Below the pieces are notes generated by a model, which saw only the letters and a program-made list of their open reading frames with translations, searched no databases and was not told the origin of the DNA. The translations under genes and the position numbers were made by a program. Shown here one piece after another: positions 1 through 7,000 of a stretch of DNA of 7,246 nt (within the stretch, counting starts at the first letter, position 1; every line of letters starts with the position of its first letter). This stretch comes from an uncultured Terriglobus sp. (GTDB taxonomy: Bacteria; Acidobacteriota; Terriglobia; Terriglobales; Acidobacteriaceae), in contig CALMRM010000018.1 of assembly GCA_937871605.1 (NCBI GenBank), forward strand, positions 19,763-27,008. Reading direction: 5' to 3'.

Positions 1-1040
1 CGCTGGGGCGCTACGCCGACGCGGAGCAGACGCTAAAAGGTGTGTTGGCTACAACAGCTAAGCCCGACGGCAAGTACACCGATGGCGAGAAAAATAACCG
101 CGCCATCTTCCTGGATCGCCTGGCACTGCTGTACCGTGAGCAGAACAAAACAGATCAGGCTGTGAGCACGTACAAGGACATGGCAGCGCTCGGCGGCGAC
201 CTTAAAGACCGCGGCATTGGTGGTGAAGTGGATGCCTACCGCGACGCACACGAGTGGACGAAGGCGGCAGACGTGGCAGAGGCCGCGGCCAAAGCCGCGC
301 CCGATGACCGCGACGCACAGATTCTGTATGCAGGCCAGCTCGCCGATACAGGCAAGGCGGAGCAGGGTCTGCAGATCCTCAAGGATCAGTTAAATGGCAA
401 AGCCGATGACCGCATTACGTATCTGACGCTGGCCCAGTCGTACCTGCGCCTGCGCCGTTGGTCTGAAGCGAATGCCGCGCTGGACAAGGCTGAGGTGTTC
501 TCGGGGAAGCCGGATGACAAGGTGTACCTGTACTTCCTGCGGGGAACGGTCGCGGACAAGCAGGGCAAAAAGGACGAGGCGGATACCTGGTTCCGCAAGG
601 TGCTGGACATCGATCCGAACAATGCCCAGACGCTGAACTACCTTGCCTACATGGATGCGGAGCGGGGCATCAAGCTGCAGGACGCCTTGACCATGGTCAA
701 GAAGGCAGTGGAGCTAGACCCGCAGAACTATGCCTACCTGGATACAGAGGGCTGGGTCGACTTCCAGCTGGGAGAATATGCGATGGCGGAGGCCCTGCTG
801 AGCAAGGCCGTGGAGCGCAACGCGACCGATCCCACGCTGCACGACCACCTGGGCCAGGCGTTGGAGAAACAGGGCAAGCTCAAACCCGCAGTCGCCCAGT
901 GGGAGCGCGCTCTGGTGGAGTATGGCCGGTCCCTGCCCGCGGACATCGAGCAGGATGACGTGGCCAAGCTGCGGAAGCGCCTGGACACCGCCCGCGTCAA
1001 GCTGGCCAGGAACGGCAAGGCAACGCGGGAGACGCCGTAA
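1..1040 (+). CDS. Tetratricopeptide-repeat protein, C-terminal part (5' end outside window)
   Basis: The frame is open from the left edge (first full codon at base 3, reading LGRYADAEQTL, itself TPR-like) and ends at TAA 1038-1040, so the true start lies upstream. The GTG at 42 is internal and should not be taken as the start. At least four 34-residue helix-turn-helix repeats are visible, roughly at bases 520-620, 621-728, 729-830 and 831-926. They show the usual TPR pattern of a small residue, then an aromatic or Leu, then Ala, ending in Asp-Pro (IDPNN, LDPQN). The last repeats read NYLAYMDAERG, EGWVDFQLGEY and LHDHLGQALEKQGK, a signature common in bacterial TPR proteins that act as protein-interaction scaffolds. 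The C-terminus is a basic, probably helical tail. No enzymatic domain is seen, and the signal peptide, if any, is outside the window. The partner and exact function are unknown. It is probably transcribed together with the dGTPase gene that follows. Confidence 0.88.
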   Translation, partial: LGRYADAEQTLKGVLATTAKPDGKYTDGEKNNRAIFLDRLALLYREQNKTDQAVSTYKDMAALGGDLKDRGIGGEVDAYRDAHEWTKAADVAEAAAKAAPDDRDAQILYAGQLADTGKAEQGLQILKDQLNGKADDRITYLTLAQSYLRLRRWSEANAALDKAEVFSGKPDDKVYLYFLRGTVADKQGKKDEADTWFRKVLDIDPNNAQTLNYLAYMDAERGIKLQDALTMVKKAVELDPQNYAYLDTEGWVDFQLGEYAMAEALLSKAVERNATDPTLHDHLGQALEKQGKLKPAVAQWERALVEYGRSLPADIEQDDVAKLRKRLDTARVKLARNGKATRETP

Positions 1041-1045
1041 ACACC

Positions 1046-2200
1046 ATGCAAGTTAGTCAGGCATCCTGCACCCTGGAACGCTGCAGCGTTCGGGAGAGGC
1101 AGGAGCCGGCATTGGTGGAGAGGCTTTGGGCGGAACCGGAAGAGGGTTCCATGTCGCCCTTCGCACGGGACCGTGCACGGATTGTGCAGGCCAGAGCCTT
1201 TCGACGGCTAGCCGGCAAGACGCAGGTCTTTACCAGCCGCGATTCTGACCACTTTCGCTCGCGCCTGACGCACACCATTGAGGTGGTGCAGATTGCGCGC
1301 GAAGTCGCACGCGCGCTCCGCCTCAACGAGGAGTTGGTGGAAGCGCTTGCCCTGGTGCACGACATCGGCCATCCGCCCTTTGGCCATGCCGGTGAGCGCG
1401 CGCTGGACAGCTGCCTGCAGCAGTATGGCCGCCGCTTCGACCACAATCTGCATGCCCTGCGCATCGTGGAGCACTTTGAGGACTGGTACGCGGCGCACCG
1501 CGGCCTGAACCTCACGCTGGGCGTGCGGGAGGGCATCATCAAGCACTCCCGCGAGTACACCGCGACAGAGTATCCGGAGCTGTCAGCGTACCTGCTGGAT
1601 GAGCGGCCCCCGCTGGAAGCTCAGCTGATCGACATTGCAGATGAGATTGCCTATCTTACGGCAGACCTGGACGATGGTGTCGATTCCGGCTTGCTCGACG
1701 TGGACCACATCTGTGCGCACGTCAGCATTATGGGTAGAGCCTACGAGCGTGTTGCGGCGCAGCACGGTGCGGTAGAGCAGAAATTTCTGTTCCATGAGGC
1801 GCTGCAGATGATGCAGCGTGAGCTGACTTCTGACTTGATCGCCACGACGGCACACAACGTCCATGCGCACGGCTTGACCGGCGTGCAGGGAGTGCGTGAC
1901 TGCCCGGTGCGCCTGGCCTATTTTTCAGGGGAGTACGAGCAGCAGCGCCGCGAAGAAAAGGACTACCTGCACCGCGTGCTCTACACCTGCCCCACGCTTG
2001 AGGCGGAGCACCGCAAAGCGGAGAACGTGGTAACCACGCTGTTCCACTTTTACATGCGCTACCCGGAACGAATGCCCGCCGGTTACCTGGAAGAAAGTGC
2101 CACCGAGGGCTTGCCGCGCACCGTGGCAGACTACATTGCGGGCATGACCGACCACTACATCCTTCAGCAGTTTTGGATGGTGTCCAAGGCCCTGCGCTAG
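1046..2200 (+). CDS. dgt: Deoxyguanosinetriphosphate triphosphohydrolase (dGTPase), HD superfamily
   Basis: A cytosolic enzyme that splits dNTPs (classically dGTP) into deoxynucleoside and tripolyphosphate, so it shapes the dNTP pool. It has 384 residues, within the usual range of the shorter, type-2-like bacterial family. Metal-binding HD residues are visible: H76 in RLTHTIEV, H105-D106 in LVHDIGHPPFGHAGE, and an Asp in the IDIADEIAY motif (D196/D199). Other family signatures are FARDRARIV followed by FRRLAGKTQVF (about 39-62), FDHNLHALRIV (131-141) and the LDDG segment just after DEIAY. The ATG at 1046 is preferred because the segment RERQEPALVERLW resembles the pre-domain region of family members. 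The ATG at 1151 (residue 36) has a closer purine stretch (agaggg) and is the alternative; the start is not certain. The gene lies five bases after the TPR stop, which suggests one operon. True substrate preference cannot be read from sequence, since many homologues accept several dNTPs. Confidence 0.93.
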   Translation: MQVSQASCTLERCSVRERQEPALVERLWAEPEEGSMSPFARDRARIVQARAFRRLAGKTQVFTSRDSDHFRSRLTHTIEVVQIAREVARALRLNEELVEALALVHDIGHPPFGHAGERALDSCLQQYGRRFDHNLHALRIVEHFEDWYAAHRGLNLTLGVREGIIKHSREYTATEYPELSAYLLDERPPLEAQLIDIADEIAYLTADLDDGVDSGLLDVDHICAHVSIMGRAYERVAAQHGAVEQKFLFHEALQMMQRELTSDLIATTAHNVHAHGLTGVQGVRDCPVRLAYFSGEYEQQRREEKDYLHRVLYTCPTLEAEHRKAENVVTTLFHFYMRYPERMPAGYLEESATEGLPRTVADYIAGMTDHYILQQFWMVSKALR

Positions 2201-2229
2201 ACGGCTCCCTGGCGCGAGACACCTGCACC

Positions 2230-2538
2230 TCAGCGTGCTTTTCCGCGATACCGCAGGCTCTCTTCGTTGCGCTGCCGTAGCAGCGGTTCGCCCTCCGCGG
2301 CAAGGCTGCGGGCACAGTGCAGTGCGCGCTGCAGCGCCTCGCCTGTGATGTGGCGCTCGGCGGGTTTCTGCAGGTGGCGGTACCAGACGTCATTGCAGGC
2401 GTAATCCAGGCACACCCGCTTGAAGCAGTGGTCCAGGCGCAGCGGCCAGCGCCCCTCTGCTGCCAGCCTGGGCAACACGTCTTCCGTCAGCCGCTTCCAC
2501 TCGGCGACGGCCTCGTTCCGTGCTGCGTCCGGCGTCAT
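2230..2538 (-). CDS. Small conserved protein of unknown function (102 aa, DHCF motif)
   Basis: Start ATG at 2538-2536, stop TGA at 2232-2230. The start overlaps the stop of the upstream membrane glycosyltransferase as ATGA (bases 2538-2535), and a strong GAGGTGA ribosome binding site precedes it, so translation is likely coupled. The protein is soluble, without signal peptide or membrane segment. Its core, RWPLRLDHCFKRVCLD (residues 30-45), is followed by an aromatic VWYRHL and a PAERHIT stretch (about 59-65), then a Leu/Ala-rich helix and a short NEESLRYRGK tail. I recall similar short proteins with a WPxRxDHCFxRVxLD core in unrelated bacteria, usually left as hypothetical and sometimes given an acetyltransferase name, but no acetyl-CoA binding motif is visible here. 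The conserved D36, H37, C38 and R41 would be the residues to consider for a binding or catalytic role. Function unknown. Confidence 0.85.
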   Translation of the reverse strand: MTPDAARNEAVAEWKRLTEDVLPRLAAEGRWPLRLDHCFKRVCLDYACNDVWYRHLQKPAERHITGEALQRALHCARSLAAEGEPLLRQRNEESLRYRGKAR

Positions 2539-3956
2539 GGCTGCGGCTCACCTCTGCGTGTGAACAGCGTACCGGCACTGATTAAGAGCAAGGGGAAAAA
2601 CTCGAGTGTGTATCGTTGCTCGGCGTTGTCCAGCGTCAGCAGCAGTGCGCAGCGCAGGCCGACGTAGGCCAGCATGCAGACCAGCAGTGCACGCGATCCC
2701 CTGGGCAAGCTGCGCGTGCGCAACAGGTATGCTAACCCGGCGAGCCCGAACGCGAAGTACGCCAGGCTCCACAGTCCATACACGGCAGCAAAGACCGTTT
2801 GCCGCGGATGAAGCTGGTACTGCCACCATCGCCCGCTGACCGGCAGCATTTCTGTGCGCGGGTGCAGCAGCATGTTGAAGAGGCGCGCCAGCGGCAGCCA
2901 CACGTGGGTCTGCACAGGGTGCGACGCTGTGCGTTGCCGTGCAAGGTTTGCGAACTGTTGTTCAACTGCCGCATCGAGACGGTGCGTAGCGGCGGCTTGC
3001 TGGAACAGCGCCCCCACCTCCGCACGCTCCTGCGGCGAACGGAAGGCGCGGTCTGGCAGGTCCGTCAGGACTACGGTTTCTTCCGGGTATTTCCAGTACG
3101 CATCTTCGGTCGAACTAAAATCGATGGCCCAGGTGCGGTACCAGGCTTGGAAGCCGAGCGGCGCTGTTTCGCCGGGATCGATCGCCAGGCGCGAGGCAAG
3201 CGGCTGCAGCACGTGAAAGGTGCGATAGTTGCGCACGGTCCACGGCAGAAAGGGTAGTGCGACAAGCAGGGCACACGTTACAGGCGCTTTCAGCCGCTGA
3301 GCAGCAGTCCTGCTTTCTTGCACCAGCAACACGGGCAGCACAGCCGCAAGGAGCAAGCCCTGGTCAGGCCGCAGCAGAATGCCGCACGCCAGGGCAGCGG
3401 CAAGCACTGCAAGCCAGGCAGGTGACGGTCTGCTGAGCCAGAGTTGCAGCGCGTACAGAGCGAGCATGAGAAAGAAGAGGGTAAACGTCTCGGTGAGAGG
3501 GACAGCAGTGTAATTTGCGGTGAACGGGCAAAGGCACCCGAGCGTCAGCGTCGCGAGTGCTGCGCCACGCCCAGCCAGGCGTCGTGCCATGGCAGCCGCC
3601 AACGTACACGTCAGCAGGTCTGCGACGACCTGCAGCCATAGCACAGGCGCAAAGCTGCGAAGTGTGCCTGGGTCCGCCTGCAGAAAACGGTCGAAGACCC
3701 AGGCCAGAGCTGCCAGTATTGCCGGGTAGCCGGGGACCCGTATGAGCGTCGGTCTGGGTGCTGCGTCGGTGGAGAGCCCATAGATGTGCTGATAAAGCCA
3801 ATTCTGCGCGATGTCCTGGTAGAGAAAGGAATCGCCCGCGAGAAACGCATGGTGGCGCAGGAAAAAGATGCGAAGGCAAGCACCGGCAACCAACAAACCG
3901 AAGGCAAGCACCGCAGGCGCGCTGCGGAGCGGATGCCGTGTGGCAGAAGCGTGCAT
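2535..3956 (-). CDS. Multi-spanning membrane glycosyltransferase, ArnT/PMT-like (GT39/GT83 type)
   Basis: Encodes 473 residues from the ATG at 3956 (MHASATRH), stop TGA at 2537-2535. About ten or eleven hydrophobic segments are seen: one at about residues 14-34, a run through the first two thirds ending in LPFLPWTVRNY, then a long hydrophilic stretch of about 130 residues and three final membrane segments. The first extracytoplasmic loop has an acidic site (GDSFLYQDIAQN, D42 and D48) and RVPGYP (73-78), as in GT-C enzymes that use polyprenyl-phosphate sugars. RPDQGLLL, PWTVRNY and the late EQRYTLEFFP motif are also typical. Such proteins move a sugar from a lipid carrier onto a lipid, glycan or protein on the outer side of the inner membrane; donor and acceptor cannot be deduced. 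The frame is open to an ATG at 4103, but that start would overlap the divergent synthase gene by 91 bases and would put a basic extension ahead of the first membrane segment, so 3956 is preferred. No clear ribosome binding site precedes 3956, so the start is moderately uncertain. Confidence 0.85.
   Translation of the reverse strand: MHASATRHPLRSAPAVLAFGLLVAGACLRIFFLRHHAFLAGDSFLYQDIAQNWLYQHIYGLSTDAAPRPTLIRVPGYPAILAALAWVFDRFLQADPGTLRSFAPVLWLQVVADLLTCTLAAAMARRLAGRGAALATLTLGCLCPFTANYTAVPLTETFTLFFLMLALYALQLWLSRPSPAWLAVLAAALACGILLRPDQGLLLAAVLPVLLVQESRTAAQRLKAPVTCALLVALPFLPWTVRNYRTFHVLQPLASRLAIDPGETAPLGFQAWYRTWAIDFSSTEDAYWKYPEETVVLTDLPDRAFRSPQERAEVGALFQQAAATHRLDAAVEQQFANLARQRTASHPVQTHVWLPLARLFNMLLHPRTEMLPVSGRWWQYQLHPRQTVFAAVYGLWSLAYFAFGLAGLAYLLRTRSLPRGSRALLVCMLAYVGLRCALLLTLDNAEQRYTLEFFPLLLISAGTLFTRRGEPQP
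2548..2554 (-). promoter_or_regulatory. Ribosome binding site of the small DHCF gene
   Basis: Read on the minus strand, these bases are GAGGTGA, a near-perfect match to the anti-Shine-Dalgarno complement, nine bases before the ATG at 2538. The site lies inside the last codons of the upstream glycosyltransferase gene, so the small protein has its own efficient initiation signal in addition to the ATGA stop-start overlap. It strongly supports the small frame as a real gene and fixes its start. Confidence 0.85.
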
Positions 3957-4012
3957 AGAGACCACAGGTTGTGCGCTCAGCAGCAGTTTGGCACAGTAGG
4001 ATACGGAATAGG
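3957..4012. promoter_or_regulatory. Short divergent intergenic region between the glycosyltransferase operon and the synthase gene
   Basis: These 56 bases separate two head-to-head starts (ATG 3956 on the minus strand, ATG 4013 on the plus strand), so promoters for both must lie here or within the opposing 5' coding ends. On the plus strand TAGGAT (3997-4002) could be a -10 element, but no well-spaced -35 is seen. Purine-rich GGA triplets in aggatacggaatagg lie just ahead of ATG 4013 and may act as a weak ribosome binding site. No convincing operator palindrome was found. The regulatory role is inferred from gene orientation. Confidence 0.4.
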
Positions 4013-7000
4013 ATGTCAGCAAACCCGTCAAAACCCATTTTCTACGATGAAAAGAAGCGGCGCTGGAAGCGGCTTCGCCGTACCTTGGATATCGCGGCAG
4101 CAACCGGGCTGCTGTTGTTCATCGTGTTCGTGCTGGGTGTGTTGAAGACGCGGCCGTTGCCGCAGTTGCTCATCAATCAGCCGAAGCATAATTATCGCGC
4201 GCTGAACACTCCCTCTGTGCCGGACGAAAAGGCACGCAAAGTACGCTCGGCCCATCGCAGAACGGACCGCAAGCCCTCGGACGTTCCATTGAACGAAGAC
4301 GAAGGGCTGCGCGCCGCGTATTACGTGGATTACGATCCGGCCAGCTATAGCTCACTCAAGCAGCATGTCAAGCAGATCGATCTCCTGTTTCCCGCGTGGT
4401 TGCATGTCGTTGCACCGGATGGTCATCTGACTGGCTACACCACGGACTACCGGCCCTTCGACGTAGTGGACCGCGCAGGCGTGCACTCTGTGGATATCGA
4501 GAACAAGGTGCAGCGCACCATTGTGGAATCCGGTGCGAACACGGAAATCTTTCCGCTGGTGAACAACTACGACACAGTCAACAACGTGTTCATGCCTCAG
4601 ATCGGCACCTTTCTGCAGGATGCAGCGGCGCAGCAACGTTTTCAGCAAGAGGTGCTCCGCTTCCTGCAATCCAACAGCCGCTACCATGGCCTCTCTCTGG
4701 ACTTTGAGGAGATTCCAACCGCGGCACAACCGGCGTACCGGCAGTTACTTGCATCGCTGAATGCCCAACTGCACAGCCGGGGTTTAAAGCTGTACATCAA
4801 CGTGCCGGTTGGCGATGACGACTGGGATCTGCCCTTCATGGCAGCCAACTCGGACGGCCTGCTGCTGATGAACTATGACCAGCACGAGTCGGAAGGCCAG
4901 CCCGGCCCCATTGCCTCGGAGGACTGGTTCATCCGCAACCTGCAGAACATTCTTAAGCAGGTGCCGAAGGAAAAGCTGATCTGTGCCATTGGCAGCTATG
5001 GATATGACTGGACCATGTCGCTGCCGCCTGCAGCCGTGCCGCTCAAGAAAGGCGCACGCGTCAAGAAGCAGAAGCCCTTTGTGTCCAAGGTGCTCCGCTC
5101 AGACGACAAGGAGATGCAGGAAGTCTGGCAGGCCGCGGTGGACTCCGGCTCTGAGGTGGACTTGGACGACGCCTCACGCAATCCCCACTTTACCTACGAC
5201 GACGAGGACAAGAACGAGCGGCACGAAGTGTGGTTTCTGGATGCGGTGACCACGCTCAACGAGATGCGCGCCGCGCGCCGCTTAGGATTGCAGACCTTTG
5301 CACTATGGCGGCTGGGTAGCGAAGACCAGTCCATGTGGAAGATCTGGGATCAGCCGATTAAGGCCAATCCACTGACTGACCTTGCGGATGTGCCACCGGG
5401 TTGGGACCTGGACATCGAGGGTTCGGGCGACATCATGCGCGTGTCTGGTAGCCCACGGAACGGGCACCGCACCGTGACCATCGATGACGACAAGCTCATC
5501 GATTCTGAAGCGATGACCAGCTACCCGCAGTCCTATACCATCACGTACTTCGGCTACCAGCCCAAGAAGGTTGCACTGTCGTTCGATGACGGGCCGGACC
5601 CTGAGTGGACGCCGAAGATTTTGGATGCGCTCAAAACGCTCAATGTAAAGGGCACCTTCTTCATGATTGGTGAAGAGGCGCAGAACAATGTCGGCCTCAT
5701 GCAGCGGGTGTACCGCGAAGGGCATGAGATCGGCAACCACACCTTTACGCACCCGGACATCAGCGCCATTAGCACGCGTGAGCTTGACCTGCAGATGAAC
5801 CTGACGGAGCGGCTGTTTGCGGCTAAGCTCGGTGTGCAGCCCATCTACTTTCGCCCGCCGTACGATATCGACGAGGAACCGGAGACGACCGACCAGGCAG
5901 CACCCGCAGAGCGCGTGCAGCAGCGTGGCTACATCGTCATCGGCAACAAGCTCGACACGCACGACTGGGAAGACCACCCGCGCAAGACGCCGCAGCAGGT
6001 GGTGGATGCCGTTCAGACTCAGCTTGCAGCCATGCAGACGCGAACGGACTTTCAGGGGTCGGTCATCCTGATGCATGATGGCGGCGGCGACCGCTCTGTC
6101 ACCGTGCGCTCCCTGCCGCTACTGGTGAATACATTGCGCGCGCAGGGCTACCAGTTTGTGCCCGTGAGCGAGTTGATGGGCAAAACAAGTGAGCAGGTGA
6201 TGCCGCACCTGACCGGCCGGCAAAAGCGGCTCGCGGTCATCGATTCCATCGCATTCTTCGGCTTTGCCGCATTCAACCATTTCGTTGTGGGCGTGTTCTT
6301 TGTCGGCGACATCCTGATGAGCGGACGCCTGATCATCATCGGCCTGTTCGCGGTCATCGACCGGTTCCGGCGACGTAAAAACCTTGCAGGCCCAGATTTT
6401 CAGCCACGCGTTGCAGTGCTCATTCCCGCGTACAACGAGGAGAAAGTCATAGTTCGCACCATCCGATCCGTGATGATGTCGACCTACAAGAACCTGCACA
6501 TCGTCGTGATCGACGATGGGTCGAAAGACCGAACGGCAGAGGTCGCCACGGCGGCGTACCCTGACGACATTGCCAGCGGCCGCCTGACTGTGGTGAAGAA
6601 AGAAAATGGTGGCAAGGCAGAGGCGCTGAACTACGCACTGGACACCCTGGTGCATGAAGACATCTACGTCGGCATCGACGCCGATACTGTCATCGCGCAC
6701 GACGCCATTGCACGGCTGGTGCCGCACTTTGCCGACTCCCGAATCGGCGCGGTTGCAGGCAACGCAAAAGTCGGGAACAAGGTCAACCTTTGGACCCGCT
6801 GGCAGGCACTGGAGTACATCACCAGCCAGAACTTCGAGCGGCGTGCCATGGACCTGTTCGGTACGGTAGTGGTGGTGCCGGGGGCCATCGGCGCATGGCG
6901 CACAGAGGCCGTGCGCAAGGGCGGCGGCTACCACTCCAATACGGTGGCAGAAGACGCTGACCTGACCATGATCCTGCTGGAGCAGGGCCTCCAGGTGATC

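Noticed and set aside
2201..2229. Possible bidirectional terminator between the convergent dgt and small gene
   Set aside because: In the 29 bases between the stops I see no stable hairpin with a T-run in either direction.
1728..2393. A 221-codon open frame on the minus strand spanning the end of dgt and part of the small gene
   Set aside because: It overlaps two supported genes in other frames and has a low-complexity Arg/Ser/Ala/Pro composition.
3987..3994. TTTGGCAC resembling the -24 element of a sigma-54 promoter
   Set aside because: The expected TTGC-type -12 element at the right distance is missing (gatac is found instead).
3364..4038. A 224-codon minus-strand frame inside the membrane glycosyltransferase
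   Set aside because: It is an alternate frame of the same strand; only the 473-residue frame has membrane segments and GT-C motifs.
5041..5215. Charged Lys- and Asp-rich stretch that looked like an inserted unrelated domain in the glycosidase
   Set aside because: It leads directly into the FTYDDED...HEVWFLD segment, which fits the insertion subdomain of YaaH-type GH18 proteins, so it is part of that fold.
5303..6076. A 257-codon open frame on the minus strand opposite the deacetylase domain
   Set aside because: The plus strand here carries all five CE4 motifs; the minus-strand translation has no recognisable fold.
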